Shown piece after piece: positions 34,364-45,285 of a DNA stretch of 64,000 nucleotides; positions within the stretch are counted from its first letter, which is position 1, and every line of letters begins with the position of its first letter. Under the pieces are notes generated by a model, which was not told where the DNA came from, ran no database searches, and saw only the letters and a program-made list of their open reading frames with translations. A program made the translations under genes and the position numbers. Origin of the DNA: CAG-873 sp910578365 (lineage in GTDB: Bacteria > Bacteroidota > Bacteroidia > Bacteroidales > Muribaculaceae); the NCBI GenBank assembly GCA_951635545.1, contig OX620685.1, positions 3,038,001 to 3,102,000 of the forward strand, written 5' to 3'.

Positions 34364-35113
34364 ATGCTAATAGTCAACTCATTAGCTACATTCGGACGTT
34401 ATTGTCTGTTTATCAAGAGGGCATTTTCCCTACCCGATCGCTGGGGTGTTTCAGCACGCCGTACAATTGATGAAGTAATGAAACTGGGTGTGGCTTCGAT
34501 TCCGCTCGTACTGGTTATATCCATATTTATTGGTGCGGTTATAGCCATACAGATGCAGCTTAATATTTCGTCGCCGCTAATTCCGGCTTATTCAGTAGGT
34601 CTTGCCACACGCGATATAGTTCTGCTCGAATTTTCGAACTCCATACTCTGTCTGATTCTGGCTGGTAAAGTGGGCTCGAATATAGCTTCAGAGATAGGAA
34701 CAATGCGAGTTACAGAGCAGATTGACGCTCTTGAAATCATGGGAGTTAACTCTACAAACTTTCTGGTACTGCCTAAAATCATAGCGCTGGTATGCTTTAT
34801 GCCCATTCTGGTGGTTCTGTGCATGGGCACATCGCTGCTTGGAGGCTTTCTGGTTGCCGTATTCACCGATATAATCACAGTATCGCGTTATGTATATGGT
34901 CTTCAGGCCCTCTTTACCGAGTGGTACGTATGGTACGCATTGATTAAGTCGCTTGTTTTCGCTTTTATTATTGCTTCGGTATCGTCGTTCTACGGCTACT
35001 ATGTCAAAGGCGGCGCTCTCGATGTAGGCAAGGCCAGTACCGACGGTGTTGTATCCAGTAGCATTCTGATTCTGCTTTTCGATGTATTGCTCACCAAACT
35101 TCTGCTGCAATGA
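34364..35113 (+). CDS. mlaE: MlaE-type ABC transporter permease
   Basis: A 249-residue inner-membrane permease of the MlaE family, which moves phospholipids between the outer and inner membranes. About five hydrophobic segments are visible. The family core SEIGTMRVTEQIDALEIMGV (about 108-127) is present, and the N-terminal amphipathic stretch is typical. Length is normal. Its stop overlaps the start of the ATPase gene by four bases. No MlaD/MCE substrate-binding gene is in the window. Confidence 0.9.
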   Translation: MLIVNSLATFGRYCLFIKRAFSLPDRWGVSARRTIDEVMKLGVASIPLVLVISIFIGAVIAIQMQLNISSPLIPAYSVGLATRDIVLLEFSNSILCLILAGKVGSNIASEIGTMRVTEQIDALEIMGVNSTNFLVLPKIIALVCFMPILVVLCMGTSLLGGFLVAVFTDIITVSRYVYGLQALFTEWYVWYALIKSLVFAFIIASVSSFYGYYVKGGALDVGKASTDGVVSSSILILLFDVLLTKLLLQ

Positions 35114-35898
35114 TTGAAATTAAAGATATTACCAAATCGTTCGAAGACCGCACTGTTCTTCACGGAGTCAGTGCCACTTTCGAAACCGGCAAGACCAATC
35201 TGATTATTGGTCAGAGCGGTTCGGGTAAAACAGTTCTGATGAAGTCGCTGGTGGGGCTGGTGCGACCCGAAAAAGGCGAGATACTTTTCGACGGTCGGGA
35301 CCTGCTTAAAATGTCCGGCGATGAAACCAAGAACCTGCGCAAGGAAATAGGCATGCTATTCCAGGGAAGTGCGCTGTTCGACTCCGAAACCGTACTCGGC
35401 AACGTTATGTTCCCGCTGGTGATGTTTACCGGTATGAGTCGTGACGAGATGCTCGAACGGGCACATTTCTGTATAAGTCGCGTGAATCTGACCGGAGCCG
35501 AAAACAAGTTTCCGTCGGAAATCTCGGGAGGTATGCAGAAACGTGTTGCTATCGCACGTGCGATAGCCCTGAATCCCAAATACCTGTTTTGCGATGAACC
35601 CAACTCGGGTCTGGATCCAAAGACCTCGATACTGATTGATGAACTGCTGCACGACATTACCCACGAGTACAATATCACCACCGTAATCAATACACACGAC
35701 ATGAACTCGGTGCTGGGTATAGGCGAGAACATAGTGTTCATCAACAAGGGATATCGCGAGTGGGTCGGCAATATGAACCAGATATACAACACAGCCAACG
35801 AAGCCCTTAATCACTTTGTATTCGCTACCGAGCTGTTCCAGCAGGTACGCAGATATGTGAATGCCAACGGCCGTTACCAAAAAGACCGGGAACAATGA
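35110..35898 (+). CDS. mlaF: MlaF-type ABC transporter ATPase
   Basis: A 262-residue ATPase partner of MlaE. Walker A is GQSGSGKT (about 34-41), the ABC signature EISGGMQKRVAIARAI (about 137-152), Walker B YLFCDEPNSGLDP (about 158-170), and the H-loop His follows in NTHDMNSV (about 195). It overlaps both mlaE and the delta-prime gene by four bases, so all three are probably on one transcript. Confidence 0.92.
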   Translation: MIEIKDITKSFEDRTVLHGVSATFETGKTNLIIGQSGSGKTVLMKSLVGLVRPEKGEILFDGRDLLKMSGDETKNLRKEIGMLFQGSALFDSETVLGNVMFPLVMFTGMSRDEMLERAHFCISRVNLTGAENKFPSEISGGMQKRVAIARAIALNPKYLFCDEPNSGLDPKTSILIDELLHDITHEYNITTVINTHDMNSVLGIGENIVFINKGYREWVGNMNQIYNTANEALNHFVFATELFQQVRRYVNANGRYQKDREQ

Positions 35899-37019
35899 GA
35901 TTTGCCGACATCAGCGGACATGACGACGTGAAGCAGCGCTTGCGCGATATGGTCGACGAGAACCGCATGCCTCACGCCATAATGATTGAAGGACCGGAGG
36001 GCTCGGCGAAATTTGCCCTGGCGCGTGCTTTTCTGCAGTATATACACTGTACGGCGCGTTCTGCAGGCGACAGTTGCGGCCGTTGCCCCGAATGTAAGTT
36101 GTCGGCCACGCTGAACCATATCGACACTTTCATTTCCTTCCCGGTAGTGAAACGCAGCGGCCGAGGCGATACCTCCGACGACTATCTGGCAGAATTCCGC
36201 GACTATGTCCGCGACTATCCTTATATGGACTTCGAGGAGTGGCTGCGACGGCTCGACAATATCAACGCACAGCCACTGATATATGTCAGTGAGGCCACGT
36301 CACTTATACGCAAACTGTCCATTACTTCGCGACGCTCCGACTTCAAAACATCGCTAATATGGCTGCCGGAACGCCTGAAAGAGGACGCTGCCAACAAACT
36401 ATTGAAACTCGTAGAAGAACCGGCCTCTGACACCATTATCGTGATGGTAAGCAACAATTCGCAGCTGGTGCTTCCCACCATTTATTCGCGTACGCAGCGA
36501 GTGATGGTGCGCCGTTACACCGATGCCGAAGTTGCTGAAATAATCAGCCGCAAGGCGTCGATGTCCGAGGCTGACGCTGCAATCATAGCCCGTCTGGCCA
36601 ACGGAAACATCAACGAGGCCCTGCGGCTGGTGTCAGTATCGAAGGAGCGAAAAAAGTTTCTTGAGTTTTTCATAAACCTTATGCGCAAGGCCTATCAGCG
36701 CAAAATTATTGAACTGCGCCAATGGAGCGCGGATCTCGCGGCGCTGGGGCGTGAACCTCAGATTCAGTTCTATGAATACTGTTCGCGGATGCTTCGCGAG
36801 AATTTCGTGCTTAATCTCAAGGCTCCCGACCTGGTATTCCTTACTACCGATGAAATGCAGTTCAGCGTAAACTTTGCGCGTTTCATCACAAATCTGAATG
36901 TGATGCGCCTGCTTGATACCTTCGGCAAAGCCGCAACCGATATCGCAGCCAACGCAAATTCCAAGATTGTGAACTTCGACGTCGCAATCCAAGTGATTTT
37001 ACTACTCAAGCGCGATTAA
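35895..37019 (+). CDS. holB: DNA polymerase III delta-prime subunit
   Basis: A 374-residue AAA+ clamp-loader subunit. The N-terminus has a P-loop-like GPEGSAKFALARAF (about 36-49) in which the Ser/Thr after Lys is Phe, fitting the non-hydrolysing delta-prime role. The zinc module CGRCPECKL is near 68-76. The sensor-like KLLKLVEEPASDT is at about 155. It acts in loading the sliding clamp. Start overlaps mlaF; 22 bases separate it from the next gene. Confidence 0.85.
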   Translation: MRFADISGHDDVKQRLRDMVDENRMPHAIMIEGPEGSAKFALARAFLQYIHCTARSAGDSCGRCPECKLSATLNHIDTFISFPVVKRSGRGDTSDDYLAEFRDYVRDYPYMDFEEWLRRLDNINAQPLIYVSEATSLIRKLSITSRRSDFKTSLIWLPERLKEDAANKLLKLVEEPASDTIIVMVSNNSQLVLPTIYSRTQRVMVRRYTDAEVAEIISRKASMSEADAAIIARLANGNINEALRLVSVSKERKKFLEFFINLMRKAYQRKIIELRQWSADLAALGREPQIQFYEYCSRMLRENFVLNLKAPDLVFLTTDEMQFSVNFARFITNLNVMRLLDTFGKAATDIAANANSKIVNFDVAIQVILLLKRD

Positions 37020-37041
37020 ACGCAATCAACCGCCCTACTCT

Positions 37042-40011
37042 ATGACCGACATTAAATTTCTGCGTCAGGTTGCCGCATACTTCAGCAGCCGCTCCACTAT
37101 CGACAACATGGCCGAGCTGGTAATGGTTGTGCCGAACCGCCGCAGCGGTCTGTTTCTGAAAAAGCACTTCCAGCGCGAACTTGCCGGACGTGAACGCCCG
37201 GTGATGCTGCCGCGTTTCCATACCATTGGTCGTCTGGTACAGGACTTTGCCCAATGTCCATGTATGCCGCGCAACGAACAGCTGTTTCTGCTGTATGAGG
37301 CATACTGCGAGGTTTTGTCAGAAATGGGCGGACAGCAGCAGGCCCGTGAGTTTGACCGCTTTGCTTTCTGGGGCGATATAATCATCAACGACTTCAACGA
37401 TATTGACAGCTCGCTGGCTGATGCGTCGGCTGTGTTCCGCAACCTTAAGGGCATGAAAGAGATTGCCGCCGACTTCCTCACCAACGATCAGAAAGAAATC
37501 GTGCGTAAGCTGTGGGGCGACTCGATTTACACCCGCAGCGGCAGCGACAGTTTCTGGCTACACCTCGAAAATAGCAGTGGGCAATCGGTAATGAAGTCGA
37601 GTTTCATTCAGTTGTGGCAGCTTTTAGGACCGCTCTACATGCGCTTTCACAAGAAACTCCACCGCCTCGGGCTCTGTACCGAAGGCCTGCAGCAGCGCAT
37701 GGCAGTAGAAGCCGCCAGGAGCGGCAGGGCAATCCGTCGCCGATACGCGTTCGTGGGGTTTTCCACGGTCACAAAAGCCGAGTTCGCGCTTATGGATACG
37801 CTGCGTAAAAAAGGTGCGGCAACTTTTTTCTGGGATTTCGGCATGCTCCCGGCCGAAGGTTCGCTTTCGACCATACTACGAGCTTTCGGAGGTCTGGCCA
37901 AGGCGTTACCGGCGCCCGATGATTTTGTGTTAGTGCCGGCCGAATGGCCCGAAAAAATCGAATGTATCGCAGTTCCGTCAAATAATGGCCAGGCCAAGTA
38001 TCTTGCAGGCGCTTTGCGACAATGGAATAACAGCTACAAACAGCAGGGCAATGCCGGAGTGCCGGAGGATACAATGCTCGACACCGCCGTGGTGGTACCC
38101 GACGAAAGCATACTTTCTACCCTGGTGCTGTCGCTGCCGCACGAAGTTGAGGCTGTGAACATAACCCTGCGTCTGCCCTACCGCAGCACTACCTTTGCTT
38201 CGCTTTTATCCGGAATCATATCAATGCAACTGCGGGCAAGGCTTATACACGGTGAGTTCCACTTTTTCTTCGAGGATGTGGAGCGCATATTGTCACATCC
38301 GCATCTGCGTACTATCGCAGGCGAAAAAGCCTCTTCAGTACTGCGTAAAATCTCAGCCCGCAAGATGTATAATGTGGCCGCGTCCGACCTGCAGCAAATG
38401 CTGCCGGAATTTGGCGGATTATTCCGGCCGGTGAAAAATCTCGGCGACATCGGTGAAATTCACAGTTTCACTATTGAAATGATTTACGTTCTTGAGGATG
38501 CTTTCAGGAATCTGGCGCACAATACAGAGCTGATTGAATTCAGGATGCTTACATATTTCCGCGACCAGCTGAATGAACTGTTCCGGTTGATAATGAAGTA
38601 TGGAGTCAGCATGAGCGAGAATACCTACTTTACTCTTTTCGAGCGACTTCTGTCGGCAAAGCGTATCGACTTGCACGGCTCGCCACTGAAAGGCCTGCAG
38701 GTGATGGGTGTGCTCGAAACAAGGGCTCTCGACTTCAATCGCCTGATTATCATGTCGATGAACGAACGCATATTTCCGCGCCGAAGCTATCTCCGCACAA
38801 TGATACCCGACAATCTGCGTCGGGACTACGGCCTTAATACCGAGTCGGAGGCCGATGCCGCATACACATATTATTTCTACCGTATGATTACCGGAGCCCG
38901 CAATGTGAAGCTGCTTTACGACAACCGTCCGGCATCGTTGGGCGCCGGCGAGGTATCGCGCTATATAAGCCAGCTGAAGCATCTGCACAGCCACAAAAAT
39001 GTTGTGTTCTCCTCGATGGAGCTGGCTTCGGCGAGCGACAGCAGCCGTGAAATATCAGTGTGCAAAGACGACAAGGTTATGTCTTTGCTCAACGAGTTCA
39101 AGGCCGGTGGCAGCCGCAACTTATCAGCTTCGGCTTTAAAGACGTACTTCTCCTGTCCGCTCAAATTCTATCTTGAAAAAGTCCGGCGCCTATCGACCGA
39201 CGACGAGGTCAAACCATATCTCAACGCCGCCGACTATGGCACCGTGGTACACAGTGTGATGGAGCATATCTATAAGCCATACGAGGGCCAGTATATTACC
39301 CGCATAATAATAAACTCGATACTTAATGCCCCCGGCTTTATAATGAACGCTGTGCAGAAGGTGATGAGCGACTTTCTGAACCGCGACCGAATAAAGCGTG
39401 GCAAAGCACCCCTGCCGATGAATACCGAATCGCAGATTCTTTGCAGGGTAATTCATCATTTTGTGGTCAATGTGCTTAAAAACGAACGCGACACATACTG
39501 CGCCCCTTCGTTCCGCTATATATGTGCTGAACGCAAGGTGGTGTCATCGTGGAAAATCGATGATAACCTGTCGATAAACTTCAAAATGCTGATTGACCGT
39601 ATTGACGAGGTGCGGCCCGGAAAATTGCGTTTTATCGACTACAAGACAGGTGGCGATGCTACAAGCGCACCTAATATCGGTTCGCTCTTTACCAATTACC
39701 GTTGCAGCGCCATCTTTCAGTTGCTGCTCTACGCCGAGGCATACAAAACTATGGTTGACGAAAATACTGATATTGAGCCGGTGGTGTACAACTTCACCTC
39801 CATTACCGCCAATGGCCGTATTGACCCTATAACCATTGCATCTAAACCGGTTACCAGTTACGACCAGACGATGCGCGACAACTATGTAGGACAGCTCAAA
39901 GAAATAATAAGACAGATATTCGATCCCGAAACACCGTTCGAACAGTGCAAGTATTCGCCATTCGGCTGCCCTTGTTCGTACTGTTCGTTCGCCGATCTCT
40001 GCGGAAGATGA
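37042..40011 (+). CDS. AddB-like PD-(D/E)XK nuclease with iron-sulfur cluster
   Basis: A 989-residue protein. The N-terminal half is an inactive helicase-like domain (VVPNRRSGLFLKKHFQRE at its start). The C-terminal nuclease has LSASALKTYFSCPLKFYLEKV (about 695-715), GTVVHSVMEHIY, and the active-site FIDYKTGG (about 860). The cysteines at the end (CKYSPFGCPCSYCSFADLC) together with the SCP cysteine form an AddB-type 4Fe-4S staple. It should take part in resection of DNA ends. Its expected AddA-type helicase-nuclease partner is not in the window. Confidence 0.85.
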   Translation: MTDIKFLRQVAAYFSSRSTIDNMAELVMVVPNRRSGLFLKKHFQRELAGRERPVMLPRFHTIGRLVQDFAQCPCMPRNEQLFLLYEAYCEVLSEMGGQQQAREFDRFAFWGDIIINDFNDIDSSLADASAVFRNLKGMKEIAADFLTNDQKEIVRKLWGDSIYTRSGSDSFWLHLENSSGQSVMKSSFIQLWQLLGPLYMRFHKKLHRLGLCTEGLQQRMAVEAARSGRAIRRRYAFVGFSTVTKAEFALMDTLRKKGAATFFWDFGMLPAEGSLSTILRAFGGLAKALPAPDDFVLVPAEWPEKIECIAVPSNNGQAKYLAGALRQWNNSYKQQGNAGVPEDTMLDTAVVVPDESILSTLVLSLPHEVEAVNITLRLPYRSTTFASLLSGIISMQLRARLIHGEFHFFFEDVERILSHPHLRTIAGEKASSVLRKISARKMYNVAASDLQQMLPEFGGLFRPVKNLGDIGEIHSFTIEMIYVLEDAFRNLAHNTELIEFRMLTYFRDQLNELFRLIMKYGVSMSENTYFTLFERLLSAKRIDLHGSPLKGLQVMGVLETRALDFNRLIIMSMNERIFPRRSYLRTMIPDNLRRDYGLNTESEADAAYTYYFYRMITGARNVKLLYDNRPASLGAGEVSRYISQLKHLHSHKNVVFSSMELASASDSSREISVCKDDKVMSLLNEFKAGGSRNLSASALKTYFSCPLKFYLEKVRRLSTDDEVKPYLNAADYGTVVHSVMEHIYKPYEGQYITRIIINSILNAPGFIMNAVQKVMSDFLNRDRIKRGKAPLPMNTESQILCRVIHHFVVNVLKNERDTYCAPSFRYICAERKVVSSWKIDDNLSINFKMLIDRIDEVRPGKLRFIDYKTGGDATSAPNIGSLFTNYRCSAIFQLLLYAEAYKTMVDENTDIEPVVYNFTSITANGRIDPITIASKPVTSYDQTMRDNYVGQLKEIIRQIFDPETPFEQCKYSPFGCPCSYCSFADLCGR

Positions 40012-40015
40012 TAAT

Positions 40016-41116
40016 ATGGCCGGACTGTATATACATATCCCTTACTGTCACAGCAAGTGCGCCTACTGCGACTTCTATTCACGGCCCGACGACGGAAATA
40101 TCGATATGCTTGCCGACGCCATTGCCCGTGAATACGACATTCGGAAATCCGAACTCCACGAACCGCTGCAGACCATATATATAGGAGGTGGCACTCCCTC
40201 GATTCTGCCCGATGCCGTACTTGCCCGCATTGTGACGGCAGTACGGCCTGCAGGTGTATCGCTGTGTGAGTTTACAATCGAAGCCAATCCTGAGGACATA
40301 AATCCCCGGCGGCTTGATTGTTGGCGCGCCCTCGGCATTGACCGCGTAAGCATGGGCGTTCAGTCGTTGAACGACACCGAACTCAAGGCTGTAGGCCGAC
40401 GACATAGTGCGGCTATGGCGCTCGATGCTATTGATATGATACAGCAGGCCGGATTCGGCAAGATAAGCTGTGATCTCATATACGGCCTTCCGACACAAAC
40501 TGTTGAATCGTGGCGCGACTCTCTGTCGCGGCTTCTCGATACCGGCATTAGTCATCTGTCGGCTTACTCGCTGTCGTACGAAGAAGGCACACTGCTGTAT
40601 GCACGTATGATTATGGGCCGTGTAACTCCGGCCGACGACGATACCGTGGCCCTGATGTATGAATCGCTTACCGCCATGGCGGCCGAACGCGGATTCCACC
40701 ACTATGAAATATCGAACTTCGCACTGCCTGGTTTTGAGGCCATACACAATTCGTCCTACTGGAATTCTACTCCTTACCTCGGCCTTGGCCCCTCGGCGCA
40801 CAGCTTCGACGGTTCGGTTCGTCGTGTCAATCCGGCATCGGTAAAAAAATACCTGCAGCAGATGCCGTCATTCGAAGTGGAATCCGAAAGCACAGCCGAC
40901 CGTCTTAACGACATCATCATAACAGCACTACGCACCGATACCGGACTTGACCCGGCCGCTTTGCCTGTCGGCTTCCGAAACGAAGTCGAGCGGTCGGCCC
41001 GTAAGTGGCTCAACCGCTCGATGCTTGTATATCAGAATGATAGAATCGTAATTCCTGAACGTTTCTGGCTTATGGCCGATGCCATAATGCGCGACCTTAT
41101 TATTGTGGCGTCCTGA
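40016..41116 (+). CDS. hemW: Radical SAM heme chaperone HemW
   Basis: A 366-residue radical SAM protein formerly called oxygen-independent coproporphyrinogen oxidase-like; HemW is a heme chaperone. The cluster motif YCHSKCAYCDF (CxxxCxxC) is at about 9-19, GGGTPS near 60, and SMGVQSLND near 115. Four bases separate it from the nuclease gene. The last three codons and the stop (TGTGGCGTCCTGA from 41104) match the terminal inverted repeat of the adjacent IS3-family element, so the native C-terminus (after DLII) was probably replaced by insertion. Confidence 0.9.
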   Translation: MAGLYIHIPYCHSKCAYCDFYSRPDDGNIDMLADAIAREYDIRKSELHEPLQTIYIGGGTPSILPDAVLARIVTAVRPAGVSLCEFTIEANPEDINPRRLDCWRALGIDRVSMGVQSLNDTELKAVGRRHSAAMALDAIDMIQQAGFGKISCDLIYGLPTQTVESWRDSLSRLLDTGISHLSAYSLSYEEGTLLYARMIMGRVTPADDDTVALMYESLTAMAAERGFHHYEISNFALPGFEAIHNSSYWNSTPYLGLGPSAHSFDGSVRRVNPASVKKYLQQMPSFEVESESTADRLNDIIITALRTDTGLDPAALPVGFRNEVERSARKWLNRSMLVYQNDRIVIPERFWLMADAIMRDLIIVAS

Positions 41117-41163
41117 AAAATATTGACGGGTCAGAGGGTTTGAGATTATGAATGAATGTTAAA

Positions 41164-41255
41164 CAGTCCGAAGACTGTGGAGACATGCAGGTATGAGCCT
41201 GAGATCCCCGAGGTTGGGGTAAAATCCTCCGGGGCTCGATGCCCCGGGGATTTTT
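41164..41255 (+). promoter_or_regulatory. Cluster of hairpins with a terminator-like stem
   Basis: ACAGTC/GACTGT forms a small perfect hairpin at 41164-41177. Then CCCCGAGG (about 41205-41212) can pair with CCTCCGGGG (41226-41234), or the latter can pair with CCCCGGGG (41242-41249), followed by a run of Ts. The two pairings exclude each other, as in an attenuator. On the plus strand it would stop hemW transcription before the transposase region. Confidence 0.5.
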
Positions 41256-41323
41256 GAGACTTGCAGTGCAATCACCGTCAGTCCCGTCGGTTGGGGTATG
41301 CAAAAGTACTGAAAAATCTTGAC

Positions 41324-42205
41324 TCATGCAGATTTCAGGTAATATTTTTTCCAGAGCTTACGTCCGGGTACCGCTCCGCGATGCACTTCATCGGGAGTCA
41401 GCATGCCGAGACTGAGGTGCGGTCGGCGGGTATGGTAAGTGTTGATTACATCCTCCAGCACCTGCCGTATGTTGTCCTTCCTTACGTCCATATGCTTCAG
41501 AAACTCCTCTTTAAGTATGCCGTTTACCCTTTCGGCAATTCCGTTGTTACGTGGGTCGTGCCCTTCCGTCATGCTGATTCGGGCGTGGCGTCTACGAAGC
41601 ATTTCCACGTAGGGTTTGGCACAATACTGAAGTCCCTTGTCCGAGTGGTGTATGGGATGCTGACCTCTCCTGCATTGCCTGAAAGCCATCTTCAATGCCG
41701 TCATGGCGTTCTCATGCCGCATGTTATCGGCAATCTCCCATCCCACTATTTTCTTCGAATAGGCATCCGTAATCAGAAACAGATAGTAAAATGTATTCTG
41801 ATCAGGAAGCCATATATATGTTATGTCGCTTACCCACAACTGGTTTATGTCATCAGGCGCGAAGTCTTTCCGTAGATCCGGATAGACCTTCATTCCGTGA
41901 TCGGAGAAGGTTGTCCTTGTCCTGCGGACTCGGGGACGTATCAGAAGATTATGCCTGTTCATGATATCGAACAGGCGGTCACGGCCTATGTCGAGACAGA
42001 ACTCCTTACGTAACCTGTCCTTCATCTTTCTGACTCCGAGTGCCGGAAGATCCTCTCGTATCGAGCGAACGCATTCCAGGATGCGGTCTTCGTCAATGGC
42101 ATCCTTGAACGACCTTTTGAAAAAGGCATACCACGCTTGTTTAGTCACCCCAAGCAACCCGCATGCCTCGCTGACACTCAGGTCACGGGACATGCGCAAG
42201 CGCAT
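41324..42205 (-). CDS. IS3-family transposase OrfB
   Basis: A 293-residue integrase-type catalytic domain. The DDE motif is visible: Asp in LWVSDITYIW (about 128), Asp in HHSDKGLQYCA (about 193), and Glu in NGIAERVNGILKEEFL (about 231). The last part NTYHTRRPHLSLGMLTPDEVH is typical of IS3. Its frame is -1 relative to orfA and stays open upstream of the ATG (to INYQVA), so it is probably made as a fusion by programmed frameshifting. Confidence 0.92.
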   Translation of the reverse strand: MRLRMSRDLSVSEACGLLGVTKQAWYAFFKRSFKDAIDEDRILECVRSIREDLPALGVRKMKDRLRKEFCLDIGRDRLFDIMNRHNLLIRPRVRRTRTTFSDHGMKVYPDLRKDFAPDDINQLWVSDITYIWLPDQNTFYYLFLITDAYSKKIVGWEIADNMRHENAMTALKMAFRQCRRGQHPIHHSDKGLQYCAKPYVEMLRRRHARISMTEGHDPRNNGIAERVNGILKEEFLKHMDVRKDNIRQVLEDVINTYHTRRPHLSLGMLTPDEVHRGAVPGRKLWKKYYLKSA

Positions 42206-42207
42206 GG

Positions 42208-42708
42208 CTACTTGGTAGTTGATTTTTTTGACTGCGCAGGCTTTACAAGCTTCTTGTATTCGGCGATGACACCACTCTGGAACTCTTCACGCAGCTCTGC
42301 CTTTTTCCTGTCAGCCTCCAGTTTCTCTATCTTTCTGGTGGCGGCGTTTAACTTGCGTGTTAGATCCAGTATGGTCTGCTCGGTATCCGTGAGCCTGGTA
42401 GTGGGAGAGGTTTTCTTTGTCATTCCTTTCTTTTTTGTCGTTTGTGCCGGAGTTGCCAGGGACGATATGGCCTTTGTTGTCCGGCATCCGGAGCCGGGAA
42501 TTAATGCTCCCGTCATGCGGCGCAGCCATTTGCTGATGCTTGACCGTGTGCCGCGATAGTCCGGGATTGCATTTACTATTGTAAACAATGTCCCGACCGC
42601 AAAATTGTATTCCTCGTCAATCTGACTGAAACTTTTTCCGCTGCTGTGCCAGGCATTGATTGCCGAAATCTGAGATTCGTCCCAGAATTTTTTGTTTTCT
42701 TCACACAT
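42208..42708 (-). CDS. IS3-family OrfA
   Basis: A 166-residue protein with an N-terminal helix-turn-helix-like DNA-binding region (about 8-65) and a C-terminal helical, leucine-zipper-like stretch (about 108-155, LTDTEQTILDLTRKL and following). This is the usual OrfA layout. A run of seven As (42229-42223 on the minus strand) lies six codons before its stop and is a good site for a -1 slip into orfB. Confidence 0.85.
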   Translation of the reverse strand: MCEENKKFWDESQISAINAWHSSGKSFSQIDEEYNFAVGTLFTIVNAIPDYRGTRSSISKWLRRMTGALIPGSGCRTTKAISSLATPAQTTKKKGMTKKTSPTTRLTDTEQTILDLTRKLNAATRKIEKLEADRKKAELREEFQSGVIAEYKKLVKPAQSKKSTTK

Positions 42709-42751
42709 TTTACTAAAAAATGTTGAATCTGACGGTCAACACTTTTCCGGA

Positions 42752-45016
<2,265 letters not shown>

Positions 45017-45066
45017 ATATTATTCTTACGTATTTCGAGTAGTTTATCTACATGCAAAAGCGATGC

Positions 45067-45098
45067 CAAAATTACAAAAAAATATCCAATTATGAAAA
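45067..45098 (-). promoter_or_regulatory. Promoter of lon
   Basis: On the minus strand TAATTTTG (45074-45067) with TTTTC (45098-45094) 19 bases upstream. It lies about 50 bases before the start codon. No clear heat-shock operator is visible. Confidence 0.6.
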
Positions 45099-45285
45099 TG
45101 TACATTTAGGCATCAGTATACATAATTTCTGCCTGGAATTTACAAATATTGATTTTATGTTGTTAAACATACAGTTTTTGCTTGGTAGGTTTGAAAAAAA
45201 GGATTAAATTGCAAGCGAAAAATCTGATTAACCATAGCCGGATTATTCCGGTGTTGGATTCACTAACCAGTAAAACCCTAATAGC

